A stretch of DNA of 64,000 nucleotides from Symbiodinium kawagutii (Eukaryota > Sar > Dinophyceae > Suessiales > Symbiodiniaceae), in the NCBI GenBank assembly GCA_009767595.1, contig VSDK01018650.1, positions 135,073-199,072 on the forward strand, given 5' to 3'. Of this stretch, positions 1 to 11,436 are shown in pieces. Within the stretch, counting starts at the first letter, position 1. Each line of letters opens with the position of its first letter. The notes beneath the pieces are model-generated. The model searched no databases. It saw only the letters and a program-made list of their open reading frames with translations, and had not been told where the DNA came from. A program made the position numbers and the translations under genes.

Positions 1-96
1 TCATGTTGTGTAGGGACCTCTGAGAAAAACTCAATGGTTCCCTCAAAACTGGTCCAACCCAATTGAGGCGCGAAATCTGTTCCTCGAGATGACAAC

Positions 97-495
97 CTAA
101 GGAAAGAAACAAAACGCTATGACATACTCTCGGTACACTGGGCAACTGAAAGGGATCATATTTTTTGAAACAAAAGTCGTTTTTGGACAGTTCAGTTTGG
201 CTAATGCTTGATAATCAGTTGGTTTCCATACAAACTTCAAGTGTTTGGCATTTTTAATAAATTGGATGATGTTTAAATAAGCCAGTTGATACTTTTTGGT
301 TGTCATACCAACCGGGTCGGTTTCGCATTTTTTGGCTAACCTGCTGAATATCCTACAATCAACAGGGCATTTCCCTTCAAACATTTGAGTCTGATGCTGC
401 CCTGGTGCAGGTAGCACATCAGCATCTGGGGTCTGCCGCCCGACATGGCGACCCATGGGGGCGGCCCAAGGGTTCCCCTGTTGCCCTTGGCTCAA
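97..495 (-). CDS. Hypothetical ORF, 132 codons, unidentified
   Basis: An open frame of 132 codons with varied amino-acid composition and four spaced cysteines in its middle and C-terminal parts (KCPVDC, KKCETD, LNCPK, FSCPV). I recognise no family. It begins just downstream of a short inverted-repeat element fragment at the window edge, so it could be part of a mobile element or an exon of a gene extending left. No splice context is convincing. Confidence 0.25.
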   Translation of the reverse strand: MSQGQQGNPWAAPMGRHVGRQTPDADVLPAPGQHQTQMFEGKCPVDCRIFSRLAKKCETDPVGMTTKKYQLAYLNIIQFIKNAKHLKFVWKPTDYQALAKLNCPKTTFVSKNMIPFSCPVYREYVIAFCFFP

Positions 496-499
496 GGGA

Positions 500-1286
500 G
501 GCAGGTTGTCACATCTTTGAGGTCATCAAAGGCTTAGTACGTAAGTGACTGGCACCCCGTAATCCAATTTTTTGTTTCAATCACGTTGTTGTGAAATGAT
601 TCAATGAACAATTTGGTAGCACTGGTTTGGGAACTAACTGATGGATATTGTTTCAATAAATCCAAATGGAGTGAAGGAGCTGAAAACAAGTGAAATGCAT
701 GCAGCTAGCATGCGGCCACTCCTTTAGGTGACCACTCTCAAGAAATATGATACGTGTTGATACGTATTCGAAGACAAACATATATAGCATGCAAATGCAT
801 GTATGCGCATGCGGGTCTGGAAACATGCTAGTCACCCAACAACTTTCGACATCTTTTCTAGATAAGAATATCGTGTGCTTTGATGTGCTTTGTATTCTTG
901 CACGTTTGCATCTGGACATGATGCAAGACATGGATACAGTAAAGATCAATTCATTGGTAAGGAAACCCGTGGCAAACAGATCTGAAGTACAAACGCCTGT
1001 GCGGACGGGCAGATGCGAAAGTCATGACCTCCATGCAGCCCAACACCACGAGGAGCCGACCGGATTCGGTACGCAACGGTGACAACATGTCACAAGACCT
1101 AACTTTACGCTACAATATATGAACAACACATCAAACAAGTTTGCTCAAGCATGACCTGTGTTCTTGCAGCCAACTTCTTTTCCTTGAAATGCCAACATCT
1201 GGTTGGTCATCTGCACATATCTGCACCTTGAATTCCTTGGAGAATGGCACTCAGAGCTAGAGTGCAAGCGCATGAACTTCCTGCCC
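500..1286. other. Intergenic, no gene seen
   Basis: No supported gene. Short frames on both strands overlap each other and have no recognisable motif. This stretch is the 3' flank of the TIR-like gene that ends at 1287. Confidence 0.5.
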
Positions 1287-2133
1287 TTAGGGCGAAAACG
1301 TCAGCGCCGCAAAAGATCGCCTCTGCAGCCACAGGACGGCAGCAACTTCCAGGACGGGGATGCAAAGAACCAAATCACTCACATCGGGATTCGCGACCAC
1401 AAAGTAAGTGAGCACAAAGGCACCAGCGGCCACGAAAACCACAACGAGGCTCAAGCCAGTGTTGATCAGCAAGTCCACGTACCACCTGCGATGCTGTGCA
1501 AAGCAGAACGCAAGTCTGTAGGAAAAAGGTGGCAAGGCCAGCACGAAGGCTGCAAAGCCCACAGATGCCATTGTGATTCGATAACCTGTGTGATAGCCTC
1601 CTGCTATGTAGTCAGCCTCATTGAAAAGGTTGACAAGCAGGACCGGTAAAAGGAATCGCATCGCTATATGGCGTTCTGGTCCCACACTCTTCTCTACTTG
1701 CTCTCGCACTGCTTGGCGAATGTGCAGGTTGCAAAGCTCCAGGTCGGCAAACCATCGCAACATGGATCGCTCGACCCATCGCCGGTCCCTTTCATCCGAA
1801 CACTTTGCTTCTTGTACCGAAAAAATCTCCATTTGATGGTGCAAGTCCTTTCGGTCATGAGCATACTGCCGCAAAGCTTGGATAAAGAAAAAACTCGCCA
1901 CGAGCAAAGCTCCAATGGTAATGTAAAGCTCCGGCAGGGGTCGCTCAAGAACCCGGTTGAATTGATTGATTGCATAAACCAGAAACACGGTCACCCACAT
2001 GACAAAACTCGCCTTGGCCAATTGCAAGGGCAGAATCTTCAGCGGCACTTCTTGCGCCTTCATGTGCGTAGACTTCACCAAAGCTGCCAACTCCAAAGTG
2101 CACCACAAGCGAGTGAAATATTGTGTAGTCCAC
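1287..2133 (-). CDS. TIR-like protein, exon 2 (C-terminal)
   Basis: Starts after CACCCAG with G in phase 2. It reads TQYFTRLWCTLELAALV, the expected continuation of the TIR-like core, then about 250 residues with several predicted membrane segments. The stop is at 1287-1289. Confidence 0.7.
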
Positions 2134-3035
2134 CTGGGTGGCCTTTAGATCCCTTGCCAAGACTGTCATTTTTAGTGGATATTAAAGTATATGATATTCA
2201 TATTTATTCATGGTCCATCCAATGATCCCAAAAACATAAAAATAAAAACCTGCGGATAAATGTAACCCAGCCACAGTAGCAACATGCAATCAGAACGAGC
2301 CACAAAGCTCGCAAAAGCTTGGACGCCTTGCGCCTTCAAATCATCGTCCCCCTGATGGACACAGAACTTGTCTAAGAAGTAGATGCTAGGCCTCACGAAG
2401 AATGAGATGTGGTGCCAAGTGAATAGAACATAGAAGAAGGTCATCATCCCACCACAGAGAGCCCATGGAAAATGATCAACCGAAATGCCATCGTTTGCTG
2501 CCTTTACCGGCAGCACCTTCAACCAGGTCAAAGTTGCCAAACAAATTGCCACAATGGAAGAGACGATCATTGCCATCATCAAATTTTGGTGAATGTACAA
2601 GGCAATCACCTTTGCAAAACGCTCATCTTGCCAGCAATGACTGATGAAGTAGTCCAGCCTTTCCACTTGAGATGATTTTCTGTACAGGTCGGCAGCCTGT
2701 TCAGGAGTGAGACTTTGGTTCAAACTGTTCGCTCGCAGCTGGTGACCGAAACCGCTGAGGACCTCCACCAAATTAGTTCCGCGCAGTAGCTTCATGTCTT
2801 GTAGGCGTAAGCTGAGAGTTCCTTCGCCTGAAGACTCATGGCTGCGTCGTGCGCGCATGGGCACGACTCCTTCAGACTCGAGGTTCGGAGGTGTCACATT
2901 GGACCCCGAAGGACAGGCATCCGGGCCAGGGACCTCGTACAGCCCATGATCTTCCAGCGTTAATCCCACAATGGTTTCCACCTGCACTGGAAACGTGCCT
3001 CTGGTAGCGCCCTTCGTGCAGCAATCACATGCCAT
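1287..3035 (-). CDS. TIR-like multi-pass membrane protein, two exons
   Basis: Reading the minus strand, exon 1 runs 3035-2272 and exon 2 runs 2133-1287, joined through a GC donor and an AG-G acceptor in matching phase. The result is about 536 aa. A TIR-like core is visible: DYFISHCWQD near residues 128-137, FLDKFCVHQ near 220-228, and RLWCTLELAAL just after the splice junction. Two membrane helices (about 150-177 and 190-206) sit inside the domain between its first and second motifs. Exon 2 adds several more hydrophobic helices, including LPVLLVNLF and LVVVFVAAGAFVLTYF, and ends at a stop at 1287. Proteins of this shape are an expanded family in dinoflagellates; their function is not known. 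TIR-type NAD hydrolysis or signalling is only inference, and I see no convincing catalytic glutamate placement. A start at 3098 is possible, but the Met at 3035 is closer to the conserved part. Confidence 0.72.
2272..3035 (-). CDS. TIR-like protein, exon 1
   Basis: Encodes the soluble N-terminus, the FISHCWQD box, two membrane helices and the DKFCVHQGD box, ending at LLLW. The donor is GC (TGTG|GCTGGG). A competing GT donor at 2249 would leave the wrong phase for exon 2. The phase-2 end joins exon 2 exactly. Confidence 0.68.
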
Positions 3036-3099
3036 GGATGCGGGTTTACTACAGCGCGATTGAATTGAACCACTGGCGGGGGTTAATGTGGCAAGCAAC

Positions 3100-4640
3100 G
3101 CATCGCAACTATACTTTGGTCCAAGTATATTGTCTAAGTATATATTGTTGGTCTATCACTATTTTTGAAAACTCACCATGGCGTTGCAGTTTCTTAAACC
3201 CACAGCCATGCAACTTGCAAATTCAGCCCTGGAACATCACCTTTGCCAAGATTTCCCAAGATTTTGCCACTGTAGCTGGACCAATCTGGCTTTTGCTTAA
3301 GGATCTATTTCCAAAATAAACAAGGAATTATCAAACTATGGTTAGGTTACCATAATGGTTTTTAGCTATGGTAATCAAGCTGTTTTTCATCGAGAAAGCT
3401 GGTCATTACCCCCCGTTGTTGGTTGGTTCATATTGACCCATGCCCATTTTTTCAAGGAAGGACCCTACAAAACCAAAGAAAATACCACCATAGCCGGTGA
3501 ATTCAGCCACTCCTCCGCCCGGCTCCGCAGCCGGGCACCGGCCGTCTCGCCGCTCCCACCCCGGCAACGGCACAGCCCCCAAATGACCGACGGCGCCTTC
3601 CCGGAGCCGCCTTGATCTCTCGAGGACAAGATGCACCTGGCTGTGCGAAGTGGCAACGAATGATTGCTGGTAGAACTATAAATATACAGTGTAATATCAA
3701 TATTGCAAGCGCCACCCTCGACCAAGGCACTGATGGCCCGCAGTTCCAGTGCAAGCGACCCAGCACTCCACAGCAAAGCTGTTGCCTCCCAGGTGCCGGG
3801 CGTGACAAATCGTAGGCAACCAATGGAGGGTGAACGGTTGGTGAATGGTTGGTGAATGATTCAAGCTGCCTAGGCAACCAATCCTTAATGATGGTTGGTA
3901 ACGGCTGATGCTTAAGAATGGCTGATGGGTAATGAATGGTGGGTTAATGAAGGACAGTTCATGGCAACCCATGGTTGGTGAATGGCTGATGGGTTGATAA
4001 ATGGTCGGTTAATGGTTGATGTAAATGGTGGTAAATATGGTTGCTGGAGGGCCAACCAACAATCATGATCATGGTCTATCATTGTTTCATGCATGCTGGT
4101 TGTTAGGAGAGTGTGGTTCATTTCCCCAACAATAACATACAGTAGCGATTCATGGTGATTTAACACAATTCTAGCTGGTAGGTTAGGTTCACAAATAATT
4201 GAGAATAGTTGGGATTGTCTGTAGTTGGGGCACCGGGCATATATCAACAGCGGCTCACCTTTCAGCCAAGCTGGTAAACAAACGTGGATTAAGGGCGTTT
4301 TCTGGCAGTTCTGACGGTACATACTGAATCATACGGACTGGCCCGGTGGGTCTGGAACCAACTCGCAACTACGAAGAGTGCCATCATTCCGTCTGCAAAT
4401 TGTCAATGTTTAGTTACTGTGAGATTCTTGACATGCAGCGACAATTCCAATCATGATATGCAGTTCTAAACGCATACAAACTATATAAACATCTAAGAGC
4501 ATTTGCAAACTGTAAAGGTCAAACTTCAAAAGAAAAGGCAGTGCCAACTTTCACATATACAGATATGGCTCCTGTAAACAACATGTGCACGTTGACAACC
4601 TCAGAGCCAATGTGCTGAGGATCGCACCAAGCTCGGCTTC
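3100..4640. other. Intergenic, ATGGTTG-rich degenerate repeats
   Basis: No supported gene. A GC-rich island at about 3500-3620 has open frames on both strands but no recognisable protein. From about 3820 to 4130 the sequence is a degenerate run of short TGGTTGGTGAATGG-like units. It lies upstream of the TIR-like gene and may hold its promoter, which I cannot recognise. Confidence 0.4.
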
Positions 4641-4683
4641 ACCGGTTGACAGCCGGCGCTTGGAAACGAACTAGCCATGACTC

Positions 4684-4891
4684 GTGGCCCAACTCAGGCA
4701 GCCCTTCGGGGGCAGCGAACCCTGGGAGGGTTCGACCAGGTCGCCACCAGGGTCCCCACCTGGATTGGCCAAAGAGTCGAAGGCTAAATCCACGGAGCTT
4801 TTACCATCGAAGAGCCACCTCAGCACCGCCGAATCGCCTTCCGTTAAAGGACCAGTTTGTCAGGATCCACTGGGCGATCCACCAGGTAAAT
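4684..4891 (+). other. GC-rich exon-like island, unidentified
   Basis: A proline- and serine-rich open frame that stands out from its AT-richer flanks and ends at a GT donor-like site (CCACCAG|GTAAAT). No family recognised. It may be an exon of an unplaced plus-strand gene or simply GC-rich repeat DNA. Confidence 0.18.
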
Positions 4892-5218
4892 CACAGTCCC
4901 CAGACGAAGATCCGGGAATCTGATGTCCATAGTGTTGGGGAAAACCGCTGGTTCATGGTTGGTCAGTAGCTATGGTCTATGGTTGGTGGTTGGTTCATCA
5001 TGGCTGGATATGTTAGGGGCCACCTGATCATCCCAATCGCACCAACTGCTGCAAAGCACGGTGGCATTTTCTCGTCCCGTGGCAGGGAGCAGTTCGCTGC
5101 TAGCAGCACGGCGAAAAAGGGAGCACGGCAGCATCCAGCATTGGGTTGCTTTGAAGCTTTCCGCGTTGATCATTGATGCAAAAAACTAGTTTTGAGTTCA
5201 AAATGTCGATATTTTGCG

Positions 5219-5319
5219 GTTTCTCAAGCCATAGGAGACCTCCAAAATGGTTGGTTTAATAATCAAATATAAATGTGGCTGATGCTGGATGATTGGGAGG
5301 TCCCCTGTATTGAGAAAGA
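5219..5319. mobile_element. MITE-like element, family C copy
   Basis: About 100 bp with inverted ends: the left end reads GTTTCTCAAGCC and the right end reads GTATTGAGAAAGAC. An AT-rich centre resembles the other family C copies, the best being at 45488-45580. Confidence 0.5.
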
Positions 5320-6540
5320 CTCGTTTGGTTTCATTGTACTGCGTTATCAGGCTATTTGTTCTAGCTGCTCCTCCCCATCTGAAATCGTGGGTTGCGATCG
5401 CTACACCAGGGATTCGTCATTTGGTTGAGGGTGGCTGACTATTCAAAGAAAGCTGGTGATTTATGATCAAATATGTGTGGGGTTTATATGGGTGTATTCA
5501 AGTGGATCTCCCATGATTTTCGCTGCTTTCTTCTCGTTGGTTGGCGCTTCAGCATGTTGAACCACAGCGTGGCGCGACCCATTGAGGCAGCTACCGCGCC
5601 ACGAAGCCCATCGAGGCAAAGCATCCATTGAGGCCTTGCGGCATTGAAGTGGTCCAATTCTCTCGTCTGTGCAGCGGAGCCATCCTTGCCATGTCAGAGA
5701 GCACTGCTCATGTGGAAAAAAGGTAGGGAACCTGTAGAATATATCTATATATGTACATACTATATATGCTAGATATATGTAAATATCCTCTATATAAATA
5801 TATAAGCTATATATGCACAAAATGGGCGTATGTATGTATATATGTATATATATATATATATATATAAACAAAAACCTAGCTGTATAGATGTCCGTGTACC
5901 TTCCTTACCTATAGGAACATTTATGAATGTTTGTCTCGTATGAACATATCTGAACTATCAGTACCAAAAGCACGGGCTGAGACAGGCTGAGAATCAGATC
6001 GGTTCCGAGGGTCTTGTGCTGATGGATAGCGACCTCCAACATCCGTCAGTGAGAGTCGCGCCCCGCCGTTTCTTAGGGCGAGGGCGCGCAATCCGGGGCG
6101 CGCAATCCGCGACGTATGAAAGAGTCCGTTCACCTCACTATCATGAAAACCGAAAGGGTTTGTCAAAAGATGGTGAATGAGAGGATGGTCAAACAAACCC
6201 TTATCAACCATCCTATGTGGACCATCTTAAGTGAGGTTCATCCCCTGCCATTATCTAAAACGTTTGACCATAGTTAAGGATGGTGAAGAAGCATAAGCGT
6301 CCATGAGGGACGTGCTACTATGTGGCGGGCCATGCATCTGTCTGAAAGGAGAACGGCATAGTGAGGTGACTTGAAACACAAGGCCACCAAAGTGGTCGCC
6401 GTCGCTGCTTATAGACAAATCCAGGATGTACCGGCACAAATGCACAGAAGTAAACGTGGCATCTAAAAAGCCAACAAGATAGAATGGTGTACGTCCAAAT
6501 TGGTATGTCAACATTTGCGATATCCGTCACTTTCCATGTA
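5320..6540. other. Intergenic, TA-rich microsatellites
   Basis: No supported gene. A minus-strand frame over about 5500-5800 is translated partly from (TA)n DNA at 5838-5866 and is not credible in its N-terminal part. A GC-rich patch lies at 6000-6120. Confidence 0.4.
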
Positions 6541-6549
6541 TATCTACGC

Positions 6550-6650
6550 ATCTATCTATTTTATTCTAGTCTATTATTCTATTCTATCTTTTTCTATCCT
6601 ATTTTATTCTATTCTATTCCATTCTATTCTATTCATTTCTCTACCGGTCT
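6550..6650. repeat. TTCTA minisatellite
   Basis: About 100 bp of degenerate TTCTA/TTTTA units in tandem. It creates spurious tyrosine-, isoleucine- and serine-rich frames on the plus strand. Confidence 0.75.
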
Positions 6651-9600
6651 ACCTGAATGCGCAGGTGCCAAAAAAACAATGTATGTTATATGCAAATGGA
6701 ACTCCTTACACATCCTTACACCAATGAATGAACACACTTGAACACATTCGACACACATGCAATATTTACATCAATAAATGCATATATTCCAAATAATTCG
6801 AAACATAAACATGTGCGTGTGCATGTGCACGTATGCGAGGGCAAATGCATCTTCTGGTTCAAGCATATGTGCAACACGATGTCTTCTGATGCCTATATAA
6901 TTCCAATCAACCTGCAAAGAAAAAAACACAAATAACAGGCATGAACACATAGGGCCATGGATGTGCACAAAATGCCAACCGTAGGGCTCCATCACCTCTT
7001 CCATGCAACGATGGTTGCAGGATCACTGGAAGAAACACCATGCGCCACCTGTGCAGATGTGCCCATCAGAACCGCTCCAGCGAAGCTCCATTTCATGGGC
7101 AGCTGGAGTCGATGAACGGCTCCGCATGGCTGGAAAGTGGCTGGGAGATGTCCACTGACCCGATAAGCCTCAAACACACCTGGCATTTCACATTGCCACT
7201 TTTGGTTTCAACCCCCAGGAAAAACGTTGGTCAACCACTTTGGTTAAAAACATGTTGAGAACAACCAACCACTATTTGTTTCATAGATCCCGCCCAAGCC
7301 CTTCAAATCTTGGAAGAACCGGTGGACATCATCTGTATCATGTGGGTTTTGCTGAGGCGGCCTCATGTCCCAAAGAAATTTGAGTAAAGCTTGCCACCCC
7401 TATCTTACCATTCCACCCCTATGTTACCAGGGGGCTTTTTCTGTTGTGCAAAGCTCTCTATTTTTGTTGGTCATCAGTCATCATGATCACCCGGCTTCAT
7501 ATTTGATGTTCGGCGCTCGTGAATCTGCAGCAATTTCCCAGGTTTCAGCGGTACCCAGATCACGAATGATCACAGGATTTAGCCAAAGAATGCAAAAAAC
7601 ACCAGGGGAGCCCCTGCTTGGGTCGTCCATTTGGACGACAAATCCAGGCCACATTGGCCGAATCCTTGAGACACCTTCTGCAAAGACTGCCTCGTGTCCT
7701 TGGATACGCGTTTATACATAGATAACATGAACAAGTAGGCATTATTTAGATCCTAGCACGCAGAGAATACCTGTAGGCTGCCATATGAATCTATGATCGT
7801 TCATGCTCATATCTATGCACATCACGGATTGATTGGCAAGTAGAATTCGTGCCACAACAAAACACGTTCCCGACTGCAACAATCAGGTGGAATCCTGTAC
7901 GATGGCATGCTTGGGTGCCAAGTTGATTTGCATGCCAAGTGATGTTGGCATGTCTGACTGCCAGTGTTTCGAGGTAGATACGGAAAGCATCCTTCATCAT
8001 CCACTGATCCCTTAAAAACTATAAACATTCATGTTTTTGTATGTGTATGCATGTATGTCTGCATAATTGTGTGTATGTATTGATACATGTTGACATAATA
8101 TACAAATATTTACATGTATATATACATATATATACAGGTGCATATGTGATGCAACCCCTGGCTGCAACATTGTGGGTCGTTGAATCATCCTTGAGGCAGG
8201 AGGACAAACTTGGACCAATCCAAATGATAATCCAGGCTCCTTGGGTTAAACGAAACTTAGAACTTAGGAGTAGGATATCCAACCCAAGGATAGCATGGTA
8301 GGGATCCAAACAAGCATCTAGTGGTAAGGATCCTACCATTTTCAATGGTTACTTGGGGATCCAACCTCTTAGGGTCCAAATGAGCATAGGGTCCAACAGC
8401 TTGAGTTGCATGTCGGCCGTTTCCATACACATTTGCTAACTCAACCTGTTTTCAAACAAGGCGCGGGCTAGAGTCACCATGCAACATCTCGTCGGCGGAG
8501 TAGTTTCATGTCGGAATTTAGGGCACATGAATGTCGGATTCGCATTCGTTGCATCCTGATGGCTTTTTCGACACGTCCAAGGATTGCTCCAATGTTTTCG
8601 TGGACAGCTTTGTTTCAAGCTATGAGCACTGCCTTCACACAGACGCTCGTTCCTTGCGGCTGTGCGGGAACTAGGCCCTAACCAGAATCAAACAGTTGTC
8701 GGACTTGCTGATTCTCATTAATCAGCTTCTTATATGCTTGAGCAACTATTTTTCCTTGAAGGCACGTTGGGAACTGATACCAAACTATTTCATATCAGGA
8801 TGTGTGCGATTAAAACCAAGATAATTAATAACATTTTGACCACTTGAATGCTACACACAAGCCGTAATGACAATAACTAAACTAGATTATAGCCATAGTT
8901 GAAATAGATACTCCTTGCTTTGAGAGAATATTTCCTGGCATTTTGGGCTTCCAGTTCCCTCGGCTATCCTTCGATCGCCGCACTGGTTCTTCATGAAGGC
9001 TGAGGTTCAGTGGTTGCACTGCCTTTTGGTCAATCACAGCGGCAGGAGAATGATTTGGGGCAATCCTGGAACCTCAAATGGCGCTAGCCGCCATGTTTGT
9101 TGATTGCTCTAACTCACCATGACCACCAAAAACCTTAATCAGTTGATGTTTATTCCTTGGATTTTCGGCAAAGAATTGTGCTCTCCAAGGTTCCAGGTAG
9201 GCATTGTTTATCATTGTTTTGCGCAAAAACTCCGAGCTCCGAGCTGCAAACTGGAATACCAGAGACGAATTTGACTGCTGCCGGACGCCTCACGGCTTCA
9301 CTGCACCTGCCATTGATCCACCGAAGGTCGGTGGCGAGCCATGGATGGCTTGATATACAACACGTCGACAGTGATATGGTTGCACATGGGGTAGATGCAC
9401 CCCTATGGTTTACATGGGTATTGTTGATTCACAGCATTGCCCCCCTAGTAAACCATGTAACCCTTTCTTAAGCAAGACTTTCCCTGATTCGATTTGCTGA
9501 ATTTTTCGATGTATCACCACTATCTGCATTCACAACTGCAGCTCACCTGCCATTTGGTCACAGCACTCCTGGATCCAAAACCAAAACTTTCATCTTCAGT

Positions 9601-10380
9601 GGCTGTATGGTAGAGAAATCCCATCCCCCCCAAAAAAGTAAAATAAACCTAAGTGTCTGGAAGCCACCCAGCCTGGTTCGGGGACCCCTGGCATGTCCAT
9701 GATGTCTTTCATGGAGTCCATAGAACACGAGATCGTTGGTAAACGCCTTGGCACCGCTAGGTTGGTCACGGTCACCGGGGTTGGTCACTAGTAACATCGA
9801 ACGTTTGACATCGTCTTTCTGAAATATCTCAATAGTATATTGAAATAAGCAACCATAGATTATACAGTATCTATCTTGTTAAAATCAATAAAACTACACC
9901 TAATGATCATCTGCGAAATTTGCAAAACAATGACTGATCTCAGTGTTACTATGATCACAATTAATGTATTCTTTGCTGGCCAACGGTTAGAAACCATGAT
10001 TGACAGTTAACAGTTGGCTGAAAACATATGTCAACACTCCTCAACATGTCGTTCACATAAGGGTCGTATGCCGTATGCCAACGTTTGATGAATATGATTG
10101 CCTAACAACTTGTCCTAATTGATAGCTATTCCATATACATCATATACAGTAGCGACCAGCTGCGGGAACACCCGGAATCATAATCTGCTTACAGCCCCGA
10201 CTCATCCCCGACCCTGGCCGAAAAAGCTGGGTCACAATGAGCAGCCTGCGACCCTGAAACCCTGGCCGAATTGTGCACCCAGTGCGTTGGTTGGTGTGCT
10301 ACATGGAGGGCCACCGGTGTTCACTGCGGTGGCAATGTGAAGCCACAGGGTTGACAGGTGTCATCTGACTGCAAACATGA
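6651..10380. other. Intergenic, no supported gene
   Basis: I see no recognisable gene. Short GC-richer islands near 7010-7190, 7560-7690 and 9270-9340 have open frames bounded by possible splice sites, but none gives an identifiable peptide or a consistent chain. Confidence 0.4.
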
Positions 10381-11167
10381 GGCCCCTCATTGGGGAGTTC
10401 TAGTGGTGATACTTTGGCATCCCATCCTTCCAACTTTTCTGCCTCTTGCGGGGACCGAGGCTCAGGGCCTAGGTGAGTAATGGTTCCTGTGCGCTCCCGT
10501 CCCCTATGACATGGGCTGCAAAGACAGCCAGCCCACGTTGCTCATGCCGGGGTGAATCTACTGCCGTTGTGGCCTCCCAGGATTTTCTTGTGAAAGGCTC
10601 AGAGTGTGTCCCATGTCGTTTCTGAACTGATTTTGGGTCATCATGGCTGACCTAAACAATGAACATGATTTACCTGGTTCTGGCTAGGGCACGCCAAGAT
10701 GCAAACATGCAAAAACTCCCTCTGCTTCTGAAAATCTGCTTGAAGCACCACTCGTGCAAACGATTAGATTTATATATGATTTGTCTTTGTTGAAGAGTTC
10801 GAGCTCTCACCTACAGAAACGCACTTGTGCTTCTGCTTTTGCGTTTGTTCTGGAAACATGTGGTGTTTTCTCGCCATAGCGATACCCCAAAATGATCGAA
10901 TATTAATCATTTATAGTAACAAACCTACTATATTTTTTTATACGGATACGTAAAGATAATATAGTAAACCATCCATTTTTGCGGTTCCCACCTGCTCTCT
11001 CTCCTTGGCAAGCACAAGCAAGGTTTGCTGCGCTTGGGATTTTCCAAAACAACCTACAACAACAAGATGTGTCACCTGATCCGATATGATGTGTACACAT
11101 AAAACTAGTCAAAATAGAGATATAGATCTAATATGATGGTCTAATTGAATAACTATATCTATAATCA

Positions 11168-11197
11168 ATCTCTCTCTCTCTCTCTCTCTTTCTCTCT
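11168..11197. repeat. (TC)n microsatellite / polypyrimidine tract
   Basis: A pure TC run followed by TTTCTCTCTGTTTTCAG. It could be a plain microsatellite, or it could act as the polypyrimidine tract of the candidate plus-strand exon that follows. Confidence 0.7.
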
Positions 11198-11205
11198 GTT
11201 TTCAG

Positions 11206-11295
11206 TTGTCTTGCTTGGAAATACCTCAACTGCCACAGCAGTTCTTCAGGACAGCCAGCTGCAACCAAGGGACGTGTCTTCGATGCGAGGCGCAG
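11206..11295 (+). CDS. Candidate 90-nt plus-strand exon, unidentified
   Basis: Bounded by a strong acceptor (pyrimidine tract then TTTTCAG) and a canonical donor (GGCGCAG|GTGAGG). Frame 1 is open and reads LSCLEIPQLPQQFF, continuing to CNQGTCLRCEAQ; other frames are also open. Similar donor- or acceptor-flanked bits lie at 10470 (CCTAG|GTGAGT) and 10581 (CTCCCAG|GATTTT). They may form one plus-strand gene, but no family is recognisable. Confidence 0.22.
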
Positions 11296-11334
11296 GTGAG
11301 GGCGGAAGTTCCTTGGAGCAACAAAATGCTGCTG

Positions 11335-11435
11335 CCTACCCTTCCAGTTACCGAGCTGTAGTAGGTAACCAAGCCTAAATAGCAATGGTAGAAATCAGCT
11401 GGTTACCTACTATAGAGGTAACTGGAAGGGTAGGG
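11335..11435. mobile_element. MITE, family D copy 1
   Basis: 101 bp with perfect 18-bp terminal inverted repeats (CCTACCCTTCCAGTTACC at the left, its reverse complement at the right). It is about 40 bp from the candidate exon at 11206-11295. A second copy is at 24164-24263 and a fragment is near 31890. Confidence 0.85.
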
Positions 11436-11436
11436 A

